NCBI GenBank assembly: GCA_016808115.1
Contig: JAEQBH010000733.1
Location: forward strand, 1,116,001 to 1,180,000
DNA: 64,000 bases
Reading direction: 5' to 3'
DNA from: Tetrastigma voinierianum
Taxonomy: Eukaryota > Streptophyta > Magnoliopsida > Vitales > Vitaceae
Shown here: positions 35,943 to 48,140 of the stretch, piece by piece
How the letters are laid out: every line of letters starts with the position of its first letter
Numbering within the stretch: position 1 is the stretch's first letter
Program-made: the position numbers and the translations under genes
Notes under the pieces: generated by a model
The model's input: the letters and a program-made list of their open reading frames with translations, nothing else
Database searches by the model: none
What the model was told of the DNA's origin: nothing

Positions 35943-36168
35943 TCGTAATAATGGTGGATGACGACCCATATGCTTCATTATGGTGGATGACCACCCATAT
36001 TCTGCCTAAGTATAACCCCCTTTACCATTAAGGCTTGTGACCCTTCCTATACCCTTTGTCTCTTCATATTCAAGATCGCGAACCTATAAATGGCGATTGC
36101 ACTTTGAAAATATAAAAGACAAGAATTTCTTATATAAACTCTTCTACCTTTTCATTAGTTTCACAACA
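35943..36168 (+). mobile_element. 3' LTR of copia B
   Basis: It matches 14208-14441 with several substitutions and small indels, starts TCGTAATAATGG (edge base changed from TG) and ends TTTCACAACA. Host sequence CTAACTATTTAATTTAATAA follows at 36169. Confidence 0.85.
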
Positions 36169-37045
36169 CTAACTATTTAATTTAATAATTATAAATCATT
36201 TTCGGAATGCAATAGATTTTAATTTTTTTTTTAAATGAACCAAATTTTAATCTTATTCTTAATTAAGATATGAATAATTTCTGATTAATATATGAATGAT
36301 ATTAAATAAAAGCATATTTAATTTAATAATTAAATAATTATTGGAATCCATCCATAATTGATTTTAATATTAATCTTAATTAAGATATGAATTATAAAAA
36401 TTAAATTATGCATATGAATTAAAATAATATCTCATTTTATTTATGAATAATATTAAATAGCTTACATATTCAATTTAGTAATTATAAATCACATATGCAT
36501 CACTTTCTTTGAAGCCCTTATTCATTAGAGATTAATGATTTTTTTGTCATTCAGGCCCTATGACTCCAGTTTTAAAGCATGTCGATGACCATTGATTTGA
36601 TTTCTTGTCTCTTATCATATATGTTTTTCTCTTCTGAATTGTCTAAACACAAATAAACGTTGTACCACGATGACAAAAACCAAAACATTGTATTGAGACA
36701 ACATAGCCATCTGCTGCACCAAGACGACGACTATATCACAAAAAAACAAATAAAAACCTAGATATGTGTAAAATAACCACTTTATTGAGAAAGAAAAAGA
36801 TGAAAGAGGTGCACATAGGCGATTTCAAGCCAAGAATGAGAAGAAAGCTATCCATTAGTTCTTAAAGAAAAAAGGCTATTAGGGAAAAAGTTAAAAGAAA
36901 ATGAGGCTAGAATTAAATGAACTTACATAAAATTTTTGTATTAACTTAATAAAATAAAATTCAAAATTTTAAAATAAAAATTTTAAATATCAAAATAAAA
37001 TTTTAATAAAAAATTAAGACTTAAAAACATAAAATTAAAAAAAAA
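36169..37045. repeat. Host spacer repeat, related to 43389-43830 and 49220-49860
   Basis: The segment shares long blocks with 49220-49860 and 43389-43830, such as CCATTGATTTGATTTCTTGT and GTGGAATAACCACTTTATTG-type sequence. A reverse-oriented relative lies at 53940-54290. No gene. Confidence 0.7.
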
Positions 37046-39294
37046 ATGACTTAGGGCGTTTGGGGCGGATGTCAAGTTGGGTATTATGTAAGGGCGGGGT
37101 CAAGGATCCAACCAAGAGAGGAAAGAGAGAAGAGAGAGAAGAGGTGAGGAAGAGAAGAAGCAGAGACGAAAATATCGGATATATCGAATATTAGAGGGTA
37201 TCGAAACGTAATCGGGAACCAAAATCTTGTTGAGTAAAACTTGAGAAAAATATTAGGAATATTGGCGATATATCAGAAAATATGGATATATCATCTAAAT
37301 GTCGAGCATCTCCAACACACGCCGTGAAGGTGAAATTTGTTGAATTAAATGTCGAGTGTCCCCAACACATATACATGAAGATTAGATCCATCAAAAATAT
37401 CGGTAACAAATTGGAAATTTTTCGTCGATATCTCCGATATATCAATGATAAATCTAGTTATATATCTTTAATTTTTTTTTTTTATAAAAAAAATCGACCA
37501 TTTGACTATATGTTTGACGGCCTGATTTGAGTTGTTACCATAATTTATGGAATAAAATATTTTTTTCCCTGGATTCGCACCAAGATATTTTCTCGGTATT
37601 ATTAGCATCCTAAGGTTTTGTGATTTTATGATTTTTCCTAGTCATTGCAATCAGTGATACTCCAGTCTTATACTCTGTTTTCATAATAGTGAAAGATTCT
37701 CTTTCATCCATGGATGTATGTATGATTGACCAAACCACGTTAAAATCCTCGTGTACCTTTATGTGAATTTTATTATCTTTGTGTTCTTGAATTCATATTC
37801 TCATGTGTCAAAGCTTCCGTGATTCATAACAAATGGTATCAGAGCTTCAGGTTAAAGATATTTGGATGAACGAAAGATTACATAACACACAAGATGAAGA
37901 TTAATGAATTTCAGTTTAAGGTGGAGTCGATTGCTTTCTCATCAAGATGTGTTGGATGGTTGACTTGATGAAATTTGAGACATATTATAACAATCTCCAC
38001 CTTGGATCAAATTCCATCGAGTTAATCATCCATCATATTTTGATGAGTAAGCAATTGACTCCACTTTGACTCCATCGCGTCAATAAAATAATTTTTTTTC
38101 TAATATCCGAATTTATATAAGTTAATTTGAAAAATAAAAAAGTAAGTTCTAAAATCTTATAATTACAATTTACTATAATTAATTTATGGAATAATTCCAA
38201 CTTTTGAAAAATATATAGAATATAAGTTTGAAAAATATATTACACACCTTATGGAATATAAGTTTGAAAAATATATTTACTGAATCTTTATAATTCCACT
38301 TACTATACTAATTTATGAAATAAATTTTTTCTTAATATTGAATTATATAAGTTAATTGGAAAATAAAAAGCTAATTTCTAAAACCTTATATTATACCATG
38401 AATTTATGAATTAAAAATTTTATTACATTATCTTAAATTTCAAGCTTATGCACATTAATTCATGATTTTTAACATCAAATGCAAGTTAATATCTAATTTA
38501 ATCATAATGAAAATTGTTATATGAAAATGGATTATATTAATACTAACTATTTAATTTAATAAGTATAAATTATTATGTGAATCCTACCTATTTTAATCTT
38601 TTTTAATATATGAATTGTATTAAATAATAGCATATTTTATTTAATAATTAAATAATTATTTCAATCCATTCTTTCATGCCCTTGTTCATTAGAGAGAAGG
38701 GGTGGTTATTTTGCCATTATTGGCCTGAAATCACCACTTTCATCATTTTCTTCCTCATATTTGGGTTTCTTTTCAAATAAAGTGGTTTATTCCACATCAA
38801 TATGGGTTGCCTTTGTTTTTCCTTTATTTTTTCAAATTTTTGTCGTCGGCCTATTGCAATGTGTTTTGTCTTCAACTCTCACAGATCACGTTTGGTCAGC
38901 CTACTTGTTGCAATACGTATCAGCCAGATCATCAACGATTAACTTCTTCGTAGGTTTTCTAGTCGCGCTTAGACGCAGCTCAATCACATACTATCATATC
39001 AAATCCTATTTGTCAATTGCTGCAAATATGGAATATTAGGTATTCTTGGCATTTTTGGATTATCAAATGTGTAGGTCTTGAGCCGATCCTTTTTGCTATT
39101 AACTTGGATGATGCATCATCCTCTAAATTTTTTAGCACTTTTGATTCTATATTTCTATCGATAGGATTTCTAACCTAAATAAATAATTTTTTTTTTCCAA
39201 AAAAAATCACATATGAATCTAATTGATTTTAATCTTAAGTTTATTTAGTTAAATGAATGTAATTTTTAATTTTAAAAATGCTTAATATTAATCT

Positions 39295-39360
<66 letters not shown>

Positions 39361-39640
39361 TTTTTAATTTCTATTTGACCTATTCAATTAAACTAGCTAA
39401 ATAACTTTAACATGTATATTTTTACCTGTTTTTGTCTTTTAAAAAATTTTCAAATTATTCTCATGAATTTTATATAATTTTTGTTTTATCAATATTTATA
39501 TAAAAACCTATTGATATTTATGATATATTAATAAAACTCAAGCACCAATATTTTGATAATTGGATTGGAGAGGAGAGATGAGAGTGTGTGAGTCCCATGG
39601 TGCCACGGGAACATTTAGCTGCCACCTATCCCATTTTCTT
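37046..39640. repeat. Duplicated intergenic segment, partner of 2360-5160
   Basis: It matches 2360-5160 including the TA microsatellite (39299-39357), without any large insertion. It joins the 3' flank of STS copy B. Its copy of TACTAACTATTTAATTTAAT (38545) shows the target of copia B before insertion. No gene; readings such as 38761-39039 are not conserved between the copies. Confidence 0.75.
39299..39357. repeat. (TA)n microsatellite
   Basis: TA run at the position paralogous to 4625-4715, about 30 bp shorter. Confidence 0.95.
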
Positions 39641-40105
39641 AATGTTAGGTTTGATTTTTACAATAATATCAGAGTCCAAAACACACACCTCCCACAGATG
39701 ACAGATGGGAGCCTTGGTTTAAAGGACTTGATCCATAATACACGTGGCTCATAACTAGACCTCCTATAAAGTAGAAAGAGACGATCAAAGTGATGGAGCA
39801 AGGTAGAGAGTACAGCAAATCTAAAATTGTAGTAGGGGATAGGGATTTGAGATCAATTAACATAAGCACAACATATCTCACAATGTTTGAGGGATCCTTG
39901 ACATAATGAAACAAATGAACTTGAAGCACATCTACTTAATTTTCAGCTCATGAAGAAAGACTGACAATGAATTGATTAGAATACAAGCTTAAGAAAGAAT
40001 TGAAATATTACAGAAGTATTATCAACTTTAGAGATAAATACTTTTATTAGCTTCTATTCCAGACAATACAACAATGAAAGGACCATTAATTATTTTTGGT
40101 TTCAC
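39641..40105. repeat. 3' flank of STS copy B, duplicated at 55405-55857
   Basis: Shared blocks include AACACACACCTCCCACAGAT (39677 and 55433) and CTAGACCTCCTATAAAGTAG. This shows that copies B and D were duplicated together with at least 450 bp downstream. It would hold the 3' UTR and polyadenylation region of copy B; no exact signal can be fixed. Confidence 0.75.
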
Positions 40106-41678
40106 TTAATTTGTAATTGTAGGAATGCTATGTAGCACAACAGTTTCAATGGTTAAACCTGGTCCAAAACCAAATAATACTCCCCAGTCTAATCCATCAC
40201 CTGTAGTGGCCTTTTCTCCCTTTAGAGATTTCTTTCTCATCTCATCCAAAATGAATAACACGCATGCACTAGACATGTTACCATACTACTTAGCACATGT
40301 CTTGTTGGTTCAAGTTTCTTTTGTCCAAATTGAGTTTTGGCTTCAACTCCGCATCAAGAATTGCGGCCACCTGGATGAGCAATCCAAACAACGAAGTTCC
40401 AATCAAGCACTACCAAGTGGTTCAAAAGCTTTAACCAACATTTCTTATGTTTTGTGAAATCAAAGTGGGGACACTAGGCCATAAAATGAAAAAGCAGAGC
40501 CTCCCACTTCTCGCGTAGGTTAACAAAGAATAGCACCCGCCGAATTAGGGATGCATCGTTTCTGAGCCACAAACAAGTTGGAAAAGTGGTCGTTCAATGG
40601 AGATATCTGGATCTGATCCAATGATCACAGCTGAAGACCCATCACCAAAAAGGACTTGACCAACTAAAGAGTCTAATGCTTCTTCGTATACACGAAATGT
40701 AACAACAAAGGATCTCACAGAGCACACCACAAGAACTCGTGTTCTCGCAGATTATTTTCTACAAGATCTTTGCAATTCAAGAATACGCACTCCGCACACC
40801 CTTGGTGATACAAACATAACTCTTCTAACGTAAGGATCAAGACCTAAGAGATCGGGCAAGCTTTATAGGTCGCACAGCATTTCACGCCTGAGGTTGTACA
40901 AAATACAAGGTGGTGATCTTGACTTTGGTCGCCCCACTCTTTAAGTGCTTCTGGGCGCTTCTTTACTCCAACTTAGGTATCTCAAACAAAGGATGATCTC
41001 GTGTATGTTAAGAGATGGGGCCATGTAGGCACCGATATTTGGGTGCTCTTCAAGCATCTTTTCAGTCAAATGAATGTAACGCTTCTTGATCATTGATTTT
41101 TCACCTGCAAGTGAAGTAACATGAACACGTGATCAGTTTTGCCAATCGACATGACATTTGGCATATTAGTGAAGATCTTCCACATGCATTCCATAGAAAT
41201 AAGTAAAAAAAGTTAATTTTCATCATAGTAGAAATTAATAATGTGTTTCTGAGCATTGCTACATGATTAAAAAAGAACAACTCTTCTCGTGTCATTGGTG
41301 CAAGAGATACAAAGAATATTGGTTATTTAAAAACTATTTCAGGATTCCACAATCTAAAACCTATACTCAAGAAAACTAGAAACATTCAGTCACCTGCAGT
41401 TGAGCCTGAGCCTCGCCTAATAGCAGGCTCATCTACTTATAAAAAAAATGTTAAGCATGTAAGTAAACTAATGCTTTGAATAATAGACTTACAAATGCGT
41501 TTGAACTTCTTCTTCAACTCAGTCATGTGCTCGCTCTTAGTGACCCGGAAATAGTAATCAGCATAATCAGACTGGTGGATAAAGTTTTCTGGAGTAGCTG
41601 TGCCAATGGCTAGGACGGTTGCCGGGCCCTTAGCACGCTGGAGCTGCCTACTTCCTCAACTGAAGCCATTGATGCCAT
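40106..41678 (-). pseudogene. STS: Stilbene synthase-like gene copy B, frameshifted
   Basis: Exon 1 is 41493-41669 (or from the upstream ATG ending 41678). It begins MASMASVEE, but the next bases are altered (GTAGGCAGCTCC in place of the IRNAQ codons), which shifts the frame. Later codons again match FRVTKSEHMTELKKKFKRIC. The intron is 388 bp (41105-41492; donor GTAAGT, acceptor CAG). Exon 2 (40106-41104, stop TAA) keeps YHQGC with the catalytic Cys, WIAHPGG with the catalytic His, FGDGSSAVIIGSDPDISIER and WGVLFGFGPGLTIETVVLHS, but in different frames. A one-base loss hits the SEYGN block with the catalytic Asn. Indels cluster at 40500-41010. The expected product would convert p-coumaroyl-CoA and malonyl-CoA to a stilbene. 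Copy B is most like copy D. TATA and TTGAC elements are kept upstream. Confidence 0.85.
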
Positions 41679-41770
41679 CTACAAGTACACTCAAATGGAA
41701 GCTCAAGATAGAAGTTGAGGAAGGAATTAAGAGAACTCAGGTAGTTGAGAAAGCTGGGTGTGAGTGTTGG

Positions 41771-41780
41771 GTATTTATAA
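41771..41780 (-). promoter_or_regulatory. TATA box of STS copy B
   Basis: On the minus strand TTATAAATAC lies about 100 bp upstream of the ATG at 41669. The same box and spacing occur at copies C (52505-52514) and D (57447-57456). Confidence 0.75.
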
Positions 41781-41971
41781 GCCTTATGCCACCAACTCTC
41801 AATTATCAGTTGGGAATTGGGATTCAAAGTATGTATGCGTAATTAGTTTATTTTTTTAATGGGGTTGATTTTCAGGCATGTGGTAATGTATTTGTTTTCT
41901 GCTCTTCACCAACCCATATACATGTTGAATGCAGGCATAGAGATAATTGAAGTCTTTTGCAGCCTTCTCAT

Positions 41972-42067
41972 TTGACTCTTCCACCTGTGGGAAGCTGCTA
42001 CGTACGTACCAATTTTATTTTATTAGTTTTTTGGCGCTGATCATGGAAAGGTCATCCGAGTTTGACT
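41972..42067 (-). promoter_or_regulatory. Conserved TTGAC (W-box-like) upstream region of STS copy B
   Basis: Plus-strand TTGACT cores at 41972-41977 and 42062-42067 sit in blocks shared with copy D (57644-57649 and 57736-57741). The first is also kept in copy C (52698-52703). TTGAC is the WRKY-factor core, and WRKY and MYB factors are known to control grape STS genes. A role here is inferred from conservation only. Confidence 0.45.
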
Positions 42068-42099
42068 TCTAAATTCCATGAAATAATCTCAACACCCCT

Positions 42100-43059
42100 A
42101 TTCCAAGTTGGATTACATCACATGTTAATCAACTCATTTTTTATTTTATTTTATTTTATTGTTATTCACTTTTGCATATTAATACTCTATCTTTAAACGG
42201 ATTCCATCTTGGATTTTCCATATGGTCATCCAACTCGTTTACAACTTTAGATAGGCTTCAAGAGCCATAAAAATTAACTTATTTTCATCAAATATCTTAT
42301 TTTCTACTAAACAAAAATTTAAATTTATTTTTTAAAATACAACAAATAATTCATTATTTTAAATTTAAATAAAAAAAAATCAAATGAATGAGTTTAGAAT
42401 AAATTTGATTTTTCTTTTTTCTAAAAAAAACTCATCCATTAATTTTTATCAAAATTTATTTATTTATTATATGTATTTATTATATTTATTATAAATATAT
42501 ATAAACTTTTAGATTCTTATTATAAATATTTAATTATATTTATTGTAGTTATTATAAATATTTATAATAAATAAATAAATATTATTTAATATTCATATTT
42601 ATTATAAATATATAAATTTGATATTTATTATAAATATATAAATATTATATTTTGATATAATATTTTAAAATGAATTTAATTTTCTTTTTCTAAAAAAACT
42701 CATCCATTTGCTTTATCAAAATCTATTAGATTTTTATAAATATAAAATATTAAATTTTGGAAATAATGTTTTAAAATAAACTGATTTTTTTGGTAAGTTT
42801 ATTCATTGATTTTCAACAAAATTTGTATTAATTTTTTTAAAGAGAAAAATACAATACATTCAACGAATTAGACCAGCGATACATCGATAGACATATAATC
42901 AAAATCATTAAAAACAATAAAAGATAAAACATCATCTATGTTAATAGTATAAAGAATCGACTCAAATTCTAAACATTCGATAATAGTTCTACACACTATA
43001 CATTATTATGACTATATCACCTACGACCCGGGGCCAGCATATTGATGACCATTGATTTG
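42100..43059. other. AT-rich spacer, no gene seen
   Basis: Very AT-rich with many TATTTATTATAAATA phrases (42450-42680), each partly palindromic. The right end (43030-43067) joins the spacer repeat interrupted by the hAT-type element. Confidence 0.5.
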
Positions 43060-43067
43060 ATTTCTTG

Positions 43068-43380
43068 TAGGGGTGTAACCGATCTGAGTCGAGCCGAGTA
43101 TTAGGCAGGCTCGGCTCGGCTCGGCTGGATTTTAAAGGAGTAGGCTTGAGCCTATTCACAAGCATGTTTACTAGCTGACGAGCCGAGTTTGAGGGTGCTC
43201 GGGCTCGACTCGTTTAACTTACAAGCCTCAAAATGATGTTCGGGCTCGGTCGTTTAACTTACGAGCCTCAAATGCGATAATGGGCTCTATCATGATCCCA
43301 GGACAACGTAGTTCGAAAGGGAGTTTGAACGAGTTTTCAACCGAGCGTACCGCGAGTAGCTTGGCTCGATTACAACCCTA
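43068..43380. mobile_element. hAT-type miniature transposon (313 bp)
   Basis: The ends are imperfect inverted repeats: TAGGGGTGTAACCGAtc on the left, and TAGGGTTGTAATCGAgc when the right end is read on the other strand. They are flanked by an 8-bp direct repeat with one mismatch, ATTTCTTG (43060-43067) and ATTTATTG (43381-43388); hAT elements make 8-bp duplications. The interior has GGCTCGGCTCGGCTCG repeats, common in plant elements of this kind. Paralogous spacers at 36588 and 49590 have GATTTGATTTCTTGTCTCT without the insert. No ORF, so non-autonomous. Confidence 0.8.
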
Positions 43381-43388
43381 ATTTATTG

Positions 43389-43847
43389 TATCATATTGTA
43401 TATATTGTGCTCATCTGAATCGCCCAAACACAAATAAACACTGCACCACTACGACGAAAACCAAAATGATACAACCCACCAGCTGTATCAAGACAATAAC
43501 AACCACACGCGCATTAAGGTGACTACTAAATCACAAAAAAAAAAAAAAAAAAAACCTAAATCTATGTGGAATAACCACTTTATTGCGAAAGAAAAATATG
43601 AAAAGAGGTATAGAGGGATGATTTCAAGTCAAGAATGACCAAAAAATCACTTACATAAAGATAAAAATATATAAGAGAAAAAGAGGCTAAGGTTAAATGA
43701 ATTTACATATAAAATTTGTATTAATTTAATACACTAAAATAGATTAGTTTTTCGTTAAAAATATTAAATATAAAAATAAAATTTTAATAAAAAATTTAGA
43801 CTTGAAAACGGAAAATTAAAAAAAAAAAAAAAAATGTCCTGGAAATA
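43389..43847. repeat. Host spacer repeat between the hAT element and copia D
   Basis: It continues the repeat of 36600-37040 and 49610-49850, including the AAACACAAATAAACACTGCA-type phrase. No gene. Confidence 0.65.
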
Positions 43848-44179
43848 CCCTATGACAAGGTTACACACCACCCTCGCCCCCCGACATGGTCTTAGATCAA
43901 TCGTGATTTCCGCTATTGTTTACAACCGCCATCTACATCATTTTATTCATGTCAGCTGGATTGAGGATTGTATAACAATCTTAGGAATTTATTCGTCTTA
44001 ATTTCGATCATGTAAATAAATGCTCCAAATAGCCTTCCCCCGCTTCGCATATACAACGCAGCTTACCCCACCCATCACCCGACATCGGTCGCAACTCCAC
44101 CATAGCAATTATCCCTGGGTGATCTAATCACTCACATCATGTAAGATACAACCCAAAGAACAAAAGGCACAAGCGGCGT

Positions 44180-45040
44180 ATGTCGACTCAAGGCAAATCC
44201 GTCCAAACCGACACAAAAAGGTACAAACCCAAAATTTCTAACCCTCATGCTTTCAAAAAGAGAGGCACCTGTTTTGTTTATGGCAACCAGTCATTATGCA
44301 CCACTGCAAAAGAGAGTAAAATTGAAACTGAAATCCTCATAAGCCAACTCGTCGGCGAGATGACATAATAGCCGTTGTTATCTCACAAGCTATTATGGTG
44401 ACTAAATTCCAAGAATTCGTGGTAGACTCTATAGTGAACAAGGCATATTTGTGCAAACAAAGATGCTTTTACCTCCTACACCCCGGATAGGATGATGAAA
44501 AAGGTTGTTCACTCCCTGTGACTCTCACACCTAAGCCAAGTCCTCGGGGAAAGGCAAAGCTCATGTTGAAGCTCACTCAAGAAAAAGACTCGCCCCTAAA
44601 TTAATGTAGTTGCATGTTCCCAACATAAGAGCAAATTTAGTTTTTGAAGTGGTTCTTATTGGGAAAGGTAGGTTAAAGTGTCATTTTAATCGACAAGATT
44701 ATAATGACAAAAGATAAATATCTTTGTGGGAAAAGTGGTTTGCAACGTGCCTTATGCTTAGTGCATCTCCCGGGTTATGAATGAGAATGCTTCTTCTTCT
44801 GCTTACTATGATTTGTATGATATATGGCATGCTAGATTAGGACATGTGAGTAGTGGATATATTAAGAAAATGCAAACTCTGTGCCTAATCAATACACATT
44901 ATTCACAAGTAAGTGCCAAATATGTGCCACTTCTAAGCTAACTAAAAGACATGTAGCTCGCTGACTGAGAGACAAAGTTATTAGAACTTATTCATTCTCA
45001 TCTTAGAGATTTAAAACAAACTATGACTAGGGGAGGTAAG
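44180..45040 (+). pseudogene. Copia D gag C-terminus, protease and pre-integrase remnant
   Basis: The zinc knuckle is represented by KRGTCFVYGNQSLCTTA, where the second Cys of the usual CxxC is Tyr. The gag-pre-integrase reads DIWHARLGHVSSGYIKKMQT near 44823-44880. The protease between them is badly decayed. Confidence 0.65.
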
Positions 45041-45059
45041 AAATTTATGTAACCTTTAT

Positions 45060-45595
45060 TGATGATTATTCTAGGGTTTGCTAGAATCTCATTTACTTAG
45101 AAGTAAGGATGAAACATTTGACATGTTCTTAAGCTATAAAGCTGAAATAGAAAATCAACTTGATAGAAAAATCAAAAGGATTAGATCTGATAGAGGGGGC
45201 GAATACATCCCTTTAAATGATTATTGTGAAAAGGAAGGAATAATTCATGAAGTGACTCCTCCTTATTCACCCGAGTCAAATGGAGTTGCCGAAGAAAAAA
45301 TTAAGACTCTTAAACATGATGAATTCTCTACTTGTTAGTGCTTCAGCACCTAATAATCTGTGGGGTGAAGCTATACTGCATGTCATCTACAAAAATAGAA
45401 TTCAAGTACAAGAAAACTGGTAAAACACCCTATGAGTTATGGAAAGGTCATGAACCTAACCTTAAATATTTGAAAGTGTGGGGGTATCTTGCCAAGGTTA
45501 TGTTACCTGATCCTAAAAAGAGGAAAATAGGGTTAAAGACTTCTGATTGCATGTTTATTGGGTATGCTAGTAATAGTGCGGCTTATAAATTCTAG
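45060..45595 (+). pseudogene. Copia D integrase remnant
   Basis: KIKRIRSDRGGEYIPLNDYC and VTPPYSPESNGVAEEKIKTL carry the Asp and Glu context of the integrase core. TPYELWKGHEPNLKYLKVWG follows in another frame at 45424-45483. At least two frameshifts are present. Confidence 0.8.
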
Positions 45596-45597
45596 TT

Positions 45598-47320
45598 TTG
45601 AAAAGTGATGTTCTAGAAAGCAACACTATTATTGAGACAAAAAATGCCGAATTTTTTGAACACATTTTTCCACTTTCTGAACAAATTTCTCATACACCCA
45701 CAATTGTGGATGCTGAAAAATCATATGATGAGCGTGTGCCCACTAGTGTGGATGATATGGAAAGCTCTCATGATGAGTTGAGAAGGAGTAAGAGACTAAG
45801 ACAAAAGAGGCTTCTTTGGAGATTATTTTTATACTTACTTACTGAAAATGAACCGGTCATCTTATTTTTGAAGCTTATTTCTTCCCTAACGACATTTTGG
45901 AATGAAGCCATTAAAATTGAGCTTGACTCTATTTTAAAAATCAACATGGGAGTTAGTCGATGCCTTCAGAGCAAAACCCATTGGTTACAAGGGATTTTCA
46001 AAGAAAATACTTTCCAGATGGTTCCATTGAAAAATACAGTTAGGTTAGTAGCCATGGTTTTTTCACAAAAACAAAATATTGACTATTTTGATACATTTGC
46101 CCTCGTTACTAGGATTTCTCCCATTCGTATTTTTAATTGTTGGGCTTATTCATAAACTTTATCCATCAAATGGATGTTAAAAAGGCCTTTTAAATGGGGA
46201 CTCGATGGAAGAAATTTACATGCTACAACCAAGGCTATATTAATCTTTAGAAATATAAAAGTTTGCAAATTAAACAAGTCCCTATATGGTTTAAAACAAG
46301 CACGTAAAATGTAAAGGAATGAGAAATTTGATAATGCTTTGTTGAAAAACTGGTTTTTTATTTGTTGAAGTGGATAAATGTATATACAAAAGTGTACATG
46401 TGAAAAGAATGTGTAATCATTGCATTGTATGGTAGATGATATGTTGATCTTTGGCACTAGCTCGAGTATGGTACATAGTACCAAGAGATTTCAGCTCACG
46501 CTTGACATGAAAGATATGGGTGAAGCTAAGGTCATTTTGGATGTGAAAATCATAAGGATGGGTGATGGTATAATGCTATCACAAGAACATTATGTTGAGA
46601 AAATACTCAAGAGGATGCAAACACTCATTTAATGAAAAATAAAGGTGATCCTGTGGGTCAACCTGAGTATGCACAGATTATTGGGAGTCTGATGCATTTA
46701 ATGAACTTTTCTAGACCTGACATAGCATATGCAATGTGTAGATTAAGTAGATATACACATAATCCCAATAATGATCATTGTAGTGCATTAGCTAGACTAA
46801 TGAAATACTTAAGGGGTACCATGAACTATGGTATCCTATATAGTGGATTTCCATTGTTGAAGGATACAGGATGCTAATCGGATCTTTGATTCGCATGAGA
46901 CAAAACTACTGAGCTTTGTTATGTCTTTTCGCTTTGGGAGGTGGTGTTGTAGCTTGAAATCATCTAAACAATCTTATTGCTTCTTCTACCATGGAATCGT
47001 AGTTTATAGCTCTTGAATCTACGGGTAAAGAAGCTGAGTGGTTAAAGAACTTCCTATCAGGAATTCCTTTGGGAATGTAGCCAACACCTTCGGTGTCTAT
47101 GCATTGTGATTGCCAAGCAGCAATATTGATCGCAAAGAATAAAGCGTTTAATGGGAAAAACAGACATATTCGTCTAAGACATGAGGTAAAGGGAAACAAA
47201 TTGCCGAAGATGGAATCATTTCCATTGATTATGTAAAGTCATAAGTGAATTTGGCCGATCCTCTGACTAAGCCTTTGGGAAGAAAATTAATTTTGGAAAC
47301 ATCAAGTGGAATGGGACTTA
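45598..47320 (+). pseudogene. Copia D reverse transcriptase and RNase H remnant
   Basis: ELRRSKRLRQKR marks the start of the reverse transcriptase region. The catalytic site reads MVDDMLIFG (46429-46455) in place of YVDD. IIGSLMHLMNFSRPDIAYAM and ALARLMKYLRGTMNYGI (46677-46840) follow. RNase H is visible only in broken pieces to 47320. Confidence 0.75.
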
Positions 47321-48007
47321 AGCCAATATGAGATTAACAGTGATGGAAACCCAACCTTTGTGATTGGAGATCCCATGCAGTTAAGGTTCATATTGGTAAT
47401 AACAAGTCACTTGCTAAATCCTGCTAGCACCAACAAAATGGTCCCTTCCTATGGTGTGTGATTATGGTGCTAGAATGCATAATTTGAGAGGTTGATTAAT
47501 ATTCTTAATGATTTCATATCCCTTATGGGTGGTACATATAAATGCAATATGTATTTGATGAAATCACCTATATAAGTGTGGAGTGGGGCCGCTCCTATGA
47601 AGTGGTATGGCAAGATTTCTAGAGCACTTATGAATTAATCAGGCACGCGCATGGCCTAATAGCGCACAATGGCGTTGAACAGCAAGAATTGTGATGTGTG
47701 GTGCTGATGATAAGGTCTCTAATTTACGATTAAGAGTACTCTGGTTCATAGAAGCTATAAGCTTCACCAATGCTCTGTAAGTTAAACCTTATTCATCTAT
47801 GTTTGGTTCATAGTTCATTGAACACCAAACTTAAGGCATTAACACCTTCTTCCATATTCCAAGCAATATGTTTCAAATACAAAAGTTTTTCTTTCTTTTG
47901 AAAAATGTAGGATTGCTAAACATCGGGTTTTTTTCAATAAAAACAAAAAAAAAAGTTGTGTCCCACATGGAACAAAGACAAGGTTTTTTTAGATTTTGAA
48001 TTCAAAT

Positions 48008-48140
48008 TCTAATAACTAAATGTGCATTTAATCCATAACGGTTTTAATTATTACAATTAATTTTTCATTTAATTCGTAACGTTTCACATTAATTATTACA
48101 ATTAATTTTGCATTTAATTCTTAACGTTTCAAATTAATTC
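48008..48140. repeat. Short tandem repeat in the 3' LTR of copia D
   Basis: About two and a half copies of a unit of about 55 bp built on GCATTTAATTCRTAACGTTT and ATTATTACAATTAATTTT. Confidence 0.7.

Larger units (their letters stand above)
14208..36168 (+). mobile_element. Ty1/copia retrotransposon B, both LTRs, split by a 16-kb nest
   Basis: Matching short LTRs lie at 14208-14441 and 35943-36168. The flanks carry the same 8-mer CTAACTAT (14200-14207 and 36169-36176). The uninterrupted sequence TACTAACTATTTAATTTAAT exists at about 3879 and 38545, and these serve as empty sites. The coding order is gag, zinc knuckle, protease and first half of integrase (14815-16830), then second half of integrase, reverse transcriptase and RNase H (32964-35470). 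The two integrase halves belong to one domain separated by about 16.1 kb of later insertions. Many stops and frameshifts make it inactive. Its family resembles grape copia elements with short LTRs and a TATCAGCA-type primer site. Confidence 0.85.
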
